Source of the DNA: Cellvibrio japonicus Ueda107
GTDB taxonomy: Bacteria > Pseudomonadota > Gammaproteobacteria > Pseudomonadales > Cellvibrionaceae
Direction of reading: 5' to 3'
Length of the DNA stretch: 64,000 bases
NCBI RefSeq assembly: GCF_000019225.1
Contig: NC_010995.1
Coordinates: forward strand, 372,001 to 436,000
Positions 41,182-53,300 of this stretch are shown here, one piece after another. A program made the position numbers and the translations under genes. The number at the start of each line of letters is the position of its first letter. The stretch's first letter is position 1. Under the pieces are notes generated by a model. That model did not search any database, was not told the DNA's origin, and saw nothing but the letters and a program-made list of their open reading frames with translations.

Positions 41182-41281
41182 TTTAAAAACAATCTTCACT
41201 GAATTACCCAATGCGACAAGCCTCGAACAGATCGAGGCATTATTACCGTGGAATTACAAGGATGGGGTTAGTTAGGCGTTT
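41182..41281 (+). mobile_element. IS66 remnant, right part
   Basis: The plus strand continues the transposase C-terminus interrupted at 38833: 'TIFTELPNATSLEQIEALLP', WNYKDGVS and a stop, closely like the end of the intact TnpC (SELPQATSLEQIEALLPWNVKSGVD). The terminal repeat GTTAGTTAGGCGTTTAC ends at about 41281 and abuts an Rhs core sequence, so this older IS66 had inserted into an Rhs cassette. Confidence 0.85.
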
Positions 41282-41563
41282 ACGATATTGCCATAACTGT
41301 CATAGCTGATGGTTTTGATAATATTGCCACTGCTATCGGTAATCACCCTCGGGCTACCCAAGTGATCGGTTTGAATAAAATAACGCTGATCACTTTGGGT
41401 AAAACTGGTTGGAGTGTGACCAAGAGTGTATTCAAACCGCTGCTTCAAATTACCGCTGCCATCATAAGTGGCTAGCAAGGTCGTAAGGTCTTGCCACAAA
41501 TATTGTTCTGTAACCGTCCCATTAACCAGCTTTGCTACACGATTACCCAGGGCATTGTGGCAA
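41282..41563 (-). pseudogene. Rhs core fragment truncated by the old IS66
   Basis: Reads 'HNALGNRVAKLVNGTVTEQYLW', 'LGHTPTSFTQSDQRYFIQTDH' and 'SYDSYGNIV' and then enters the IS66 end. It is an internal piece of the Rhs core found intact at 42205-43611 and 44758-46164; its own conserved DPxGxxG end and tip are gone. Lies 10 nt downstream of the small membrane-protein gene. Confidence 0.88.
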
Positions 41564-41573
41564 TAGCAGGTGT

Positions 41574-41897
41574 TTATGTTTTTTTGTAATCTGCTATTTT
41601 CTCTGCCAATTTCTGGCATCTATAACTCGCTACCAATAACCATAAGGATGGAATAATAAAAAATGGAAGGAGTGATAATATAAATGAAGAAAACATATTT
41701 TTAATAAGATTAAAGATTAAATTGGCAGACTCCTCGCTAAGATTTTCAAGTAAAAAAATCTTTAATTCTGCAAGGTTTTTAAAAAAAAGAGTCCACACAA
41801 AAATAATGGTAAGCACTATTAGAAAAATAACATAGAGGAATGCATAATTGGTTTGTCTGTTATAGAATTTTTTGTCAAATTTTTCTTCGAGTTTCAT
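41574..41897 (-). CDS. Small membrane protein, candidate immunity protein of the orphan Rhs tip
   Basis: 107 residues, low GC compared with the housekeeping genes. Two strong membrane helices (YVIFLIVLTIIFVWTLFF; FILSLLPFFIIPSLWLLVASY) and charged ends. A good GAGGAC site precedes the ATG. It begins 24 nt after the stop of the orphan Rhs cassette, exactly the spacing seen between the main Rhs gene and its neighbour. The immunity role is inferred from position only; no family recognised. Confidence 0.6.
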   Translation of the reverse strand: MKLEEKFDKKFYNRQTNYAFLYVIFLIVLTIIFVWTLFFKNLAELKIFLLENLSEESANLIFNLIKNMFSSFILSLLPFFIIPSLWLLVASYRCQKLAEKIADYKKT

Positions 41898-41921
41898 GTC
41901 GTCCTCATTGTTTTTAGTTGC

Positions 41922-43607
41922 CTAATGGCAAGAATTAGCTTTGTCAATGGCATCTTGAAGTTTATCAATTTTTTCTTGTAGGCTGTCCAGCTTTGGTTGA
42001 ATTTCTTTTATTTGCTCTTCTGGAGTTGTCGCCCAATCCCAAATGGTTAGACCGCCAGCGATCAGGACAAGCCCTAGCCCAAATGGTGCTACAGGACCGC
42101 CATAAGCAATTAAAGCACCGCCTACAACTGCGGTAACAGCGGCTACAGGTCCAACCCAAGCAGGAGCTAATCCATCAATGTCAACCCAATTAATAGGATC
42201 GCCCAATACATACCCATAAAGATTCGTATCTCCACCCTCAAATCCAATTGGATCTCTCGCTGTCCAGCGACCAGTTTCAGGGTCATAGTCCCGATAACCG
42301 AAACGAATCAGGCCGGTGTCATCGTCTTTTAATCCACCCGCAAAACCAAACGGGATTTGGAATTCAGGGTTGCTGTCTTCAATGATATTGCCATAACTGT
42401 CATAGCTAACGGTTTTGACAATATTGCCATTACTGTCAGTGATAATTCGTGGGCTACCTAAATGGTCTGTATGAATGAAGTACCGCTGGTTATTTTGTGT
42501 AAAACTGGTTGGAGTGTGACCAAGAGTGTATTCAAACCGCTGCTTCAAATTACCGCTGCCATCATAAATGGCTAGCAAGGTCGTAAGGTCTTGCCACAAA
42601 TATTGTTCTGTAACCGTCCCATTAACCAGCTTTGCCACACGATTACCCAAAGCGTTATGCAGATAACGGATGGACTTATCAGGTGTGTCTACTTGGAGTA
42701 ATTGCCCCTGGCTGCCGTAGATATAGGTTGTCAGGGCCAGCCCATCATCTGTTGCTTTCAGCTTGCTGCCCAGTCTTCCATTGGCATCATACAGATACGT
42801 GGTGTTGCCATGGTTTTGCAGTTGGTCGCCTTGCGTGTAAGTTGCGCTTTGGTTGGTAATACCCATATCAACGCTGGTGTGCAGCGTTCGGTTACCGTTG
42901 GCGTCATAGCCATAAGCCTCGACTATTTCATTATTCCGTTTCACTTCTGTCAGGCGATAACGGTTGTCGTAGGTGTAATCGAAAGTGGCTGTGCTGCCAT
43001 CCGGCAGATACTCCGTTTTACGAACAATCTGACCTGTAAGGTTGTATTCCAAATCATAGCCAAAGTTTGCCTGGCTGCCCCAGCGATAATTAACCGATAT
43101 GGTTTCACCATAGGCATTCCATTGCCAGTTTTTATTCCATTGACCGCGTGAGAGACGTTGCGGCAGGCCGTTATTGGGGTGATGTTCAATAGTGAAACCG
43201 TGAATGCCGGTCAGGAGGCCATCCTTGTCATAGCTTAGACTGGTGTTGCCACCCGCGTAGCTGAGGTTGTTGACACGAAAATCTGTGTTGTAACCAAAGT
43301 TGATCGTTGCGTTGAGTTGGCCTTGATAGGTCTGCTGTGTCAACAGTGTGCCATCGTAGCTGTAATTAACCTTTTCACTGCCTTGTTGTATTTCGTGGAG
43401 TTGATCGCCTTGTTGATAACGGTAGTGGGTGTCACCCTCTGGTGTTTGCAGGTGAGCGAGCCGGCCTTCCTGATAAATATAGTGCAGGGTTTCACCGGAT
43501 GGCAGCTTGATTTCTGTTAACTGGCGGTCGCGGTTGTAATTGTACTGCGTGGTTTCCGGTGCAGGCCGGGTTTCGGTTTCAATCAGGTTCACGCCATTGA
43601 AGGTCAT
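41922..43607 (-). CDS. Orphan Rhs core with alternative tip
   Basis: 561 residues. Residues 1-470 repeat the C-terminal core of the large Rhs protein almost perfectly, from 'MTFNGVNLIETETRP' to 'DPIGFEGGDTNLYGYVLGD'. The remaining tip differs: 'INWVDIDGLAPAWVGPVAAV', two hydrophobic stretches and a coiled-coil end (IQPKLDSLQEKIDKLQDAID). No signal peptide and no clear ribosome binding site lie in front of the ATG, so it is probably silent and serves as a spare tip that recombination could place on the main gene. Begins 18 nt after the upstream gene's stop. Confidence 0.85.
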   Translation of the reverse strand: MTFNGVNLIETETRPAPETTQYNYNRDRQLTEIKLPSGETLHYIYQEGRLAHLQTPEGDTHYRYQQGDQLHEIQQGSEKVNYSYDGTLLTQQTYQGQLNATINFGYNTDFRVNNLSYAGGNTSLSYDKDGLLTGIHGFTIEHHPNNGLPQRLSRGQWNKNWQWNAYGETISVNYRWGSQANFGYDLEYNLTGQIVRKTEYLPDGSTATFDYTYDNRYRLTEVKRNNEIVEAYGYDANGNRTLHTSVDMGITNQSATYTQGDQLQNHGNTTYLYDANGRLGSKLKATDDGLALTTYIYGSQGQLLQVDTPDKSIRYLHNALGNRVAKLVNGTVTEQYLWQDLTTLLAIYDGSGNLKQRFEYTLGHTPTSFTQNNQRYFIHTDHLGSPRIITDSNGNIVKTVSYDSYGNIIEDSNPEFQIPFGFAGGLKDDDTGLIRFGYRDYDPETGRWTARDPIGFEGGDTNLYGYVLGDPINWVDIDGLAPAWVGPVAAVTAVVGGALIAYGGPVAPFGLGLVLIAGGLTIWDWATTPEEQIKEIQPKLDSLQEKIDKLQDAIDKANSCH

Positions 43608-43611
43608 GTTT
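42205..43611. repeat. Direct repeat of Rhs core, copy A
   Basis: About 1.4 kb near-identical to 44758-46164 at a constant offset of 2553 bp; only scattered single-base differences were seen on reading. The repeat starts at GGTCATG of the orphan ORF and ends at the codons for YVLGD, where the tips diverge. Recombination between copies would delete 2.55 kb and exchange the tip and immunity gene. Confidence 0.92.
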
Positions 43612-43625
43612 ATATGATATAAATT

Positions 43626-44315
43626 TTAATAATGAGTAAAGTTAAATTCATATTTTTTTCTCCACTCTTCGCCAGGCATTAAAAATACTTTCAATATTTT
43701 CTGCATTTCTGAAACATCTTCAGGTGGGGTACGAATAACTGCATCAACACGATTAATGCGATTTCGATACATGGCCGAAAGGCCATCAACGCCATTTAGG
43801 CTGCCACCAACTTCCATTGATATGCCAGGTTTTATAACTACAATGAATTGGTAAAAATTTGAATGCCAATCCAATTTTTTTATCTCTTTTTCAATTATTT
43901 CTAAATCTAATTTATCTGAAATATGATCGTGCTTTCCATCAGGAAAAATAATATGAATTCCTACTGCTGTTTCAGTTTTGTCCTCTTTCCATGCTTCATT
44001 GTAAAAGTCCATTTCTTCTTTCAGGTTAGACATTTCCCACCTCATAATTTCCATTTTTGATTGCCATCTGTCTGTGTATTCCCCTCTCATTGGAACATTG
44101 CTATATGGGTCGCCTTTGTTTTGAAGGCTATAAGGTTGTGGCGGAGGAGAGTTGGCAGCGAGAAAGTAAAATATTGTTCCAATTATTGGAATAAAAACTA
44201 ATATTGATAGTATTACTTTCATAAGCAAAGAGTCTCTAGAGTTTAATATTTTTATAAAAAAGTAAAGTGAAAATAGTTCACTTATTGCAGCTATAAAAAT
44301 AATTTTTTCATTCAT
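43626..44315 (-). CDS. Unknown protein, candidate immunity protein of the main Rhs toxin
   Basis: 229 residues, AT-rich. Two N-terminal membrane helices (IIFIAAISELFSLYFFIKIL; MKVILSILVFIPIIGTIFYFLAA) are followed by a soluble domain ('GIHIIFPDGKHDHISDKLD', 'FYQFIVVIKPGISMEVGGSL'). No family recognised. It starts 24 nt after the stop of the 4000-residue Rhs gene, the usual position of an Rhs immunity gene. A role in neutralising the tip at the membrane is inferred from this position alone. Confidence 0.65.
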   Translation of the reverse strand: MNEKIIFIAAISELFSLYFFIKILNSRDSLLMKVILSILVFIPIIGTIFYFLAANSPPPQPYSLQNKGDPYSNVPMRGEYTDRWQSKMEIMRWEMSNLKEEMDFYNEAWKEDKTETAVGIHIIFPDGKHDHISDKLDLEIIEKEIKKLDWHSNFYQFIVVIKPGISMEVGGSLNGVDGLSAMYRNRINRVDAVIRTPPEDVSEMQKILKVFLMPGEEWRKKYEFNFTHY

Positions 44316-44339
44316 ATTTTTTCTTACTATAAAAAATAT

Positions 44340-47300
44340 TTAACCTAATTTTACATATCTCTTTGTGTAGCAAAAACAGTTTGGATCATGTTTCGGATCC
44401 CCACTGATACTATGCCCATCAGAATTTGGTATCGCACAGTAATTTTGTGGTGCTGCTCTAAAACACTCGCATATTAGAAATTCTATCCAAGGGTGCTGAT
44501 AGCCAAAAATCAAACTGCTTGTGCCACCACCAGAACCAACTATCTGGATTTGTGAGTTGTCAGGTAGATTGCCTAACCACCAATGAAGATCTGGGTTTCT
44601 TCCTGATGCCCATTGTTTTAGTTGATCAGCTCGGTATTGTTGACTCAATTGAGAGCGAGTCATGCCAGTACCGCCGTAGTATTGTTGGTGTCTATTCCAG
44701 GAGTTGGATGTATTTCTTTGTAAGCCATCTATGTCAATGAAATTGATAGCGTCACCTAATACATACCCATAAAGATTCGTGTCTCCACCCTCAAATCCAA
44801 TTGGATCTCTCGCTGTCCAGCGACCAGTTTCAGGGTCATAGTCCCGATAACCGAAACGAATCAGGCCGGTGTCATCGTCTTTTAATCCACCCGCAAAACC
44901 AAACGGGATTTGGAATTCAGGGTTGCTGTCTTCAATGATATTGCCATAACTGTCATAGCTAACGGTTTTGACAATATTGCCATTACTGTCAGTGATAATT
45001 CGTGGGCTACCTAAATGGTCTGTATGAATGAAGTACCGCTGGTTATTTTGTGTAAAACTGGTTGGAGTGTGACCAAGAGTGTATTCAAACCGCTGCTTCA
45101 AATTACCGCTGCCATCATAAATGGCTAGCAAGGTCGTAAGGTCTTGCCACAAATATTGTTCTGTAACCGTCCCATTAACCAGCTTTGCCACACGATTACC
45201 CAAAGCGTTATGCAGATAACGGATGGACTTATCAGGTGTGTCTACTTGGAGTAATTGCCCCTGGCTGCCGTAGATATAGGTTGTCAGGGCCAGCCCATCA
45301 TCTGTTGCTTTCAGCTTGCTGCCCAGTCTTCCATTGGCATCATACAGATACGTGGTGTTGCCATGGCTTTGCAGTTGGTCGCCTTGCGTGTAAGTTGCGC
45401 TTTGGTTGGTAATACCCATATCAACACTTGTGTGCAGCGTTCGGTTACCGTTGGCGTCATAGCCATAAGCCTCGACTATTTCATTATTCCGTTTCACTTC
45501 TGTCAGGCGATAACGGTTGTCGTAGGTGTAATCGAAAGTGGCTGTGCTGCCATCCGGCAGATACTCCGTTTTACGAACAATCTGACCTGTAAGGTTGTAT
45601 TCCAGGTCATAGCCAAAGTTTACCTGGCTGCCCCAGCGATAATTAACCGATGTGGTTTCACCATAGGCATTCCACTGCCAGTTTTTATTCCATTGACCGC
45701 GTGAGAGACGTTGCGGCAGGCCGTTATTGGGGTGATGTTCAATAGTGAAACCGTGAATGCCGGTCAGGAGGCCATCCTTGTCATAGCTCAGGGTTGTGTT
45801 GCCACCCGCGTAGCTGAGGTTGTTGACGCGAAAATCTGTGTTGTAACCAAAGTTGATCGTTGCGTTGAGTTGGCCTTGATAGGTCTGCTGTGTCAACAGT
45901 GTGCCATCGTAGCTGTAATTAACCTTTTCACTGCCTTGTTGTATTTCGTGGAGTTGATCGCCTTGTTGATAACGGTAGTGGGTGTCACCCTCCGGTGTTT
46001 GCAGGCGAGCGAGCCGGCCTTCCTGATAAATATAGTGCAGGGTTTCACCGGATGGCAGCTTGATTTCTGTTAACTGGCGGTCGCGGTTGTAGCTGTACTG
46101 CGTGGTTTCCGGTGCAGGCCGGGTTTCGGTTTCAACCAGGTTCACGCCATTGAAGGTCATGTCGTGCTCGGCAAAAGAAGGAACGATTACCTTTGTCGCA
46201 TTGCCATTGGCATCGTAGCGGGTTTGTGTGCTGTGGCCATCGGGATAGGTGATTCGGGTTACCCTGCCTAGCAGGTCATATTCGTAGTGTGTTTTACGCC
46301 CATCGGCAGAGGTGATTTCGCTGAGGTTGCCGAAGGCATCATAGGCGTAGTGTATTGCACGGGTGTTGGTGCGGGTTTTGGTCAGGCGACCGCGATTGTC
46401 GTATTCATAATGGGTGTCGTGTAATCCCGATACCTGGGTGCGTTGTGTCAACAGGGTTTGTGGATCGCTGTAGGTTGTATTGCTGCGTTCTTCTGCTGAG
46501 GTGAAGCTGTGTATACCGGCTCTGCCATCGACCTGGGTTGTACTGGTGTTACTGTTATTTTCTGTGACCAGGGTATAACGGGATGTATCTGCTCCATTTT
46601 CGGCATAGGTCTTGGTCAGGTGGGTAATATTGGTTAAACCGCTGGGCGTACTTACGGTAACCAGGTTAGGTACAGGCCGTAGGCTTTTTTCGTCCAGTAC
46701 ATAATGGATATGGGTTGTCATCCCGTAGGCACTGGACGTTTCCGATAAGCCATCGGCACTGGTGAGCTGGGTATGCTGGCCACCGGTTTTGGTGACCTGG
46801 ATTGTTTGTATATCGCCATTTTCCAGTTTTTGGCGCGTGGTTTGATGGCGATTGTTTTCTGCCGTGGTGTAACCGTAGCGACTGGTGTTGTCCGGCAGGC
46901 GCTCGTCAAACAGTTGCCAGAGTCCACCCATGGGGTCTGAACTCCATGACAAGCGCCCTATCGCATTGTAGTGCCGGGTAAAGCGTTCGTTGCGCGGATC
47001 GATTTTTTCGGTTAGCAGCCCGCCGTCCTGATAGTTGAAACGGTAGTGACTGCCATCTTCATAGGTGATTTGGGTAAGTTGGTTTTGCGCATTGATATTC
47101 AGCCAGGTGACCTGGCCGTTTGGTGCAATGATCCGCACGGGTGTGCCCTGGCTATTTCGTTCAATGTGCAGTGTGTTGCCGAATTGATCGGCTATGCGGC
47201 TTAGTTCTCCCTGCTCGTTGTAATCCAGGGTGTTTCTTTTTGCACCGCTGAGCATGTCAATGGTTGCCGTGTGTTGGCCGTTGCTGTTGAAGCGATAGGG

Positions 47301-50300
47301 CATTCTTGCGGTTGTTCCATCTTCCCGCACACAGCGAACATGGTAACTATCCAGTTTGTTAAAGCGTTCGCTGTTGAAGGCGATACTTTCAATGGCCCAG
47401 GCCTGGTCATCGTTTTGAGCGTTGGTGGTGGAACTCCAGTAGGGCTTACGCTCGGGCGCTGTGATTGTCCAGGGGGTGTTGGCTGGAAAATGGGTTTGGT
47501 GTTCGAAGACCTGGTTGGGCAGTAGGTACAGGAGTTCGTTGATATTGGGCAGGCGCCAGTTGTGATATCCGGCATGGTCAAGCGATTCGCAGTAATGAAT
47601 ACCGGCTTCCCAATTGAGTTTGAGTTGGGTATTGGCACTGGTGTCTTGCCACATCAGGCCATTGGCTTTATCGACAACGACATTATCGGTGCTATTGCGT
47701 ATCAGATCGTTAACCGTCGTTTCATTCAGCGGTGTGCCGCGGACACAGATGGCGATAAGTTCTCGTTGCTCGGTGTTAAGTGTGAGTTGGGTCCAGATAT
47801 TTCTGGCTTGTGTGAGGCTGTAAATGATATGCCCGGCGCCTCGGCCGGATTTGTCGATGCTGTAACCAAGCTCTTTTTCTGTTGGCAAGCGCCAGCCGCT
47901 ATTGCGTGGTTCTGCCTGGTTTGCGCAGTAGTTGATGGCAGCTTGTTTATCGGTGGTACGGAAAAGAGCGCGTGGTTGCAGGTATTGCCATTCCAATCCG
48001 GTGACGCGATCAACCAGGATATTTTCATCGTTAACCGCGTAATCGATATTTTTACCGCCGGCTTGATAATAACCGTCGTCTTTATCGAGATGGCTGAATG
48101 TTTGGCCGGTTTTGAGGATCAGCGAAGGTGTGGCGACATCAACGACTTCGCCGTTGCCAAGGTAAACGGTTCCTTTGGGATCGAACTCGTGCACTGATGA
48201 CAATGACCAGCCTTCTGCCAGTTGTCGTTCATAGGTATTTTTTACGGTAATACCGCGCTGTTGCCAGGCAATAAAGTTTTCCCTGCCGGGAACCTGGGTA
48301 ACCCTATCGCTCAGGGTGGCCCAGGCGACAGGAAAGTTCTCAAGGGGTTGATCTTCCGTGGCGGCGTTACCGGCACTCAGGTAGAACGTTTGATATTCAA
48401 AACCGATACTGACGCGACCGCTGACCAGATCTTGTGCACGGGTGCCATCCGGGTGGGTGCCGTCCCAGATAAATTCGGCTTCGATATTGGGGGCGGGATC
48501 GAATTCCTGTTCAAAAACCCGGCCGGCAATTTCCAGGCGCGCAATCATTTTTTCCAGCGAGGCGGGGATATCATTACCGCTGACCGCAACCCGTAATTTG
48601 TGGTGATAGCCCGAGGTGCGCTGGCTGGTGTAGTGCAATCTTATGTCTGTGCCTGCAATCCGGATATCTTCGTGGAAGGATTGCCGATAGGGTTTAAAAA
48701 ATGAACCTGTGGCTTCGCACTCGGTGTCCTTTTCTTCTTCTGCCTCCAGCTCAGTGTCCACCGGTTCGGGAGCCTCGGCGTCTGCGGCGGCCCAGTTGTA
48801 ATCGTAGGGTGTCATGTGGGTAAAACTGCCCCACCAGAGGGTTGTGCCTGCGCTGTAATTCGCCAGTCCTATGGCTTCGTCGAGGGTACTGCCGTTGTTA
48901 TTCAGATCATCGGCCAGGCCGTCATCATTGTAATCGACACCATCGACGAGACCGTCACCATCCTGATCCAGTAACCGAACCACAACCCCATTGCTCGATG
49001 CAATCCAGCGGGAACTCAGGCGATTAAAGTAGCCAATGGGGACAATTTCACCCACGGGAAAATTGAGGAAGTTATCGACATACATCACCACATGGCCGTT
49101 GAATTGCACGGTATCGGTGTAGTGGGTGCCGTCGATATGCAGATCGGATGCCCAGGTGAATGCCGTTTCGGTTGGCAGTTCGCCTGGCATGGAGGCCGGG
49201 GTTTCAAATTCGGTGGCACTGAACAGGAATTGTTCCAATGGCCGTTGGCTGCCATCTGCTGAACGTATGACTGCCGAGCTTATCCCGTTGAATACAACCG
49301 TCGCTTTGCGTTCGCCGAACGCATCAGTGATGGTGCTGGATTGGTGAACCTGTGCGGTTCCACTGCTGAGATCAATCCAGGTTTTTTGCGTATCGCGCGG
49401 CAGGAGTACAACGGTTTCCACCGCGGCCCAGCTATTGCTGGCGGCAACGGTTGTTCTTTGCAATACCAGATGATTTTCTTTTTCATAAACTATCGTTTGT
49501 TCACCGGCGGGGCCGGCGAGGATAAAACGTCCATCGCTATCGGTTGTCATTGAACCGTAATCCGGTGCCTGTAACAGGCTTACTTTGGTATTGGGTATTG
49601 GTGTGCCGTAACGATCCGTCACCAGGCCGGTAAAAACAGCCATGGCTAATGGATTGAAATTGACTGCTGTTGCGTTTTCAGCAATGTAGGGGCGCAAGGA
49701 TGCGGCAGGCGTGCCTATGAGTGGACTGCTGTCGGTAGCTTCGCCCACATTAAGGTGGAGGCGATTGGATTCAATCCCGGCAACCCTGGCGTAAATCCGG
49801 GCTGGGCCGGTGCGCAGCGCAGACACCTGGCCTTGTGCTACCGAAGCGACAGCATAGCCGTCTGCTGCAAATTGCCCCAGGGTTGTCAGGTCGCGCTGGC
49901 TGCCGTCCTGATACCAGCCAGTGATGGAAAGAGCGGCAGTCTGGCCTACAGCCAGATGCAGGCTACTGGGATAAATGGTCAGGCGCTCCAGGCCGGCAAC
50001 CAGTGGATCATCTTGTGCAATATCGAGCCTGTAGGGCAGGCAACCCTGGGCCTGGCTGATATCGGCAGTGTGTATGCGTGTGTTGTCCCAGCTTGGGCTT
50101 TGGTCAATGGTTTTAAAGACAGTAACAGCACCGTGTGTCGTCGGTGAGGTCGATCCGGGTCGATACAGGCCGTGGGCAAGACCGAAACCAATGACCCCTT
50201 CGCTGTGGGCGTCGTTATGGTTTTCATGCAAACCGGTTTGCAACAGCTGGTTGCGATGTCCCCAGGGTGTACCCTCGGACAGGCCAAAGGCGATAAACCA

Positions 50301-53300
50301 GTCTTTATCCTGATAAAGCCAGCCGTAGATTGCCCTGACCAGCGCATAGACTTCATTATCCGGTCGATTCAATGCTGTGGTGCTGGCGAGGGATTCCGGT
50401 AGGCTGATAAAGGTTTCGGCATGCGTATCAATATAGGTGTTGGTGCGCATACGCTGCATGGGCGTGCGGTTATCGTTGAAGTGGCCGATAACTTGGTTGT
50501 TGCTGCGAATGTATTCGGCATAGCTTTGCGCGACCTGATTCATCGCTGCATCGTAACCGGAGTAGGGTTTAAGTCCGCGCGCGGCGCGTTCGGCATTGAT
50601 GAGATAGAGTCCTTTTTGCGGCAGGGGCATCGCATCCCAGATGCTCTGCTCCGGCATGATCAGATATTGGTTGACCGATGGATCGCGCAGCCGGGCATGG
50701 TTAAACGCCCGTTGGATTTCAAGCACACTCTCGGCCCATCCGCCGTGCCAGGGAATATTATCGTGGGGATATTTATCAATATAGGAATAGTCATCATTAG
50801 CGGGTTGATACGCACAGGCAAACTGGTTGTGCAAATCGGCCAGAATTTCTACGTTGATCGTGCGACTGTCAGACAGCCCCAATTCGGATGTTATTACCAG
50901 CTCCAGTGTGTATATGCCTGGTTCAGGCAAACTCAATGGAAAGCGGGCTTCTCCGGATATTAATTCTCCATCAATAAACCATTGATAGCTTAGTGAACCT
51001 TGCTCAATGCTGCTGGACTGGCCGTCGATAAAAATTTCCGTACCGGCATAGCCATGGGTGTATTCGGGTGCGACGGCTAGTGGTTTGTAACCAACCACAA
51101 ATGATGCCTGTGTTTTAGCTGTATTGCCGCTGCTGTCTTCGATTTCCAGTTGATATTGGTGATGGCCAACTGGCAATTGTGTCAATGTTAGGGTTGTTTC
51201 CGTACTGAGTACTGCCGAGTCGGGCAATCGGGTCCAGCGATAAGCAGAGATATTGCCATGGCTGTTGGAGCTACCTGTACCGTCCAGCGTAATACTGGCA
51301 CCTGCCGGTAATGGTGATTGGGGCGGTGTTATAACCGCATAAAGATGGGGCTCAACATCCAGGGTGTACTGTTGTGTTGCGGTTAAACCGAACGTATTGG
51401 TTACTGTTACAGAAACAGCGTGGCTGCCGACCTGATGGGGTTGGGGCAACCATTGGATAAGCCCCGTTTGTGTCTCGATCAACATACCTGGTGGCGCATT
51501 TGCCAGTGCATAATTCAGTTGGCTGTGTTGGGGGTCTTCCGCTGCGACTTGATAGTGGTATGTGATTCCCGTCAGTGTCGAGGACACGGGTGTGGATTGA
51601 ATAACCGGCGGTTGCTTCGGCAGATCGAGAATTTTAAAACCATCTGTTGAGCCTGTGGGGTTTCGGTTAGATAGGGTGCCTGCATACACTGCTTTATCAG
51701 AAATTGCCAAAGCATAGATTTGTCTGTGTGATGTACGGTGTGTTGTTTTATCGGCGATTGTGTGCGGCGCCCATTGGTTAAGTGTGCCATCAATGCCAAT
51801 GGCGGCCACATTGATACGCGGTAATGTATTAATGCTTTCAAACTCTCCACCGACAAAGACCGTATCGTTCACGACCGACAGGGCATTAATCAGCAATGGA
51901 TTTGGATAGCGGGCTGTTACAACTGGCCCCCAATCCGAGATGGTTCCGTCAGGATTAATAGCCGCTAACCCCCTGCGGTTGATGCCATTAATCGCGGTAA
52001 AGTTGCCGCCGGCATACACGAGTCCGTTGTTAATATCGAGCGCCGAGATTGCTTTTGATTGGGCGCCAGTGACAGCAGGGTTCCAGGGGGTTATGGTGCC
52101 ATCGGTCTTGATTGCTACCAGGTGATTTCGCTCGAGGCCGTTTATGTGGGTAAAGTCGCCTCCTGCATAAATAGTATCGCCCTCTGCCGTAAGGGCCCAG
52201 ACTCGTCCATTGGCGCTGGGATTCCAGGGACGCAAACTGCCATCAAGACCAATAGCAGCCAAGCGGTTGCGCTCCTGGCTGCCAACCCGGGAGAAGTTTC
52301 CACCGACATAAATGGTGTCATTGACAATAGCGATAGAAGTAATGGAGTCCCAATAAGTTTCTTCGACACCCGGATTCCAGTCTGTCAGTGTGCCGTCGGT
52401 TTTAATGGCGGCCAGATGCATGCGTTCGGTGCCATTAATGCGGGTAAAACGACCACCTACATAAATGGTGTCGTCCAGAATGGCAAGTGCCGCCACAGGA
52501 TTGAAATTTGCCTCACTGGTTGGATTCCAGTCAGTGAGTGTTCCATCGGTATTGATGGAAGCTAATCCCTGTCGGGGAGTACCATTGATTAACGTCAGTG
52601 CACCCGCTACGTAAACCGTGTTTCCTGCAATCGCCATGGCGTTAATGACGTTGCCTGCTTTGGGGCTCCAGGGTTTAAGCGAACCATCCAGGCCAAGGGC
52701 AGCGATATGAGAGCGGGGAATACCATTGATACTGGTAAAGCGACCACTAATATAGATGGTGTTATCCGCAATAACGAGGGATCGAATATTTGGCCATGAG
52801 CCTTCGCTTTGCAAGAACTCTCCACCGGCAACCGGACTCCAGTCCTTTAGTGAGCCATCTGTGCCTATAGCCCCCAAATACCAGCGGTCAATACCATTGA
52901 TACTGCGAAAACGTCCTCCTACATAAACAGTATCATTTTCAATGGCCAGTGCATTAATGAAACTGTCATAACCAGGCAGGAAATAAAAGCCCGGGTTCCA
53001 ATCTATCAGTGTTCCATCAGTACCCACCGCCGCCAAATCAAGGCGATCAATATTATTGACTCGTGAAAAACTTCCACCGATATAGACTACATCGTTGTGG
53101 ACAGCGAGTGTGCGAACAGGTGTCAGGCTATGGGAGCCAACTCGTGGATGCCAATTTTTTACGATGCCATCTGCACCTATGGCCGCAATGTTTAAGCGTT
53201 CAGTTTGACTGATACTGCGAAAGTAGCCGCCAATATAAATAACATCATCAGCAATGGTGAGTGCAAGAAAATTGTAGTCCGAATACAACGGATTGGCGTT

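Noticed and set aside
42632..43151. Plus-strand ORFs inside the Rhs cores (also 45185-46073)
   Set aside because: They occur at the same place in both core copies because the DNA is duplicated and are shadows of the conserved YD-repeat codons.
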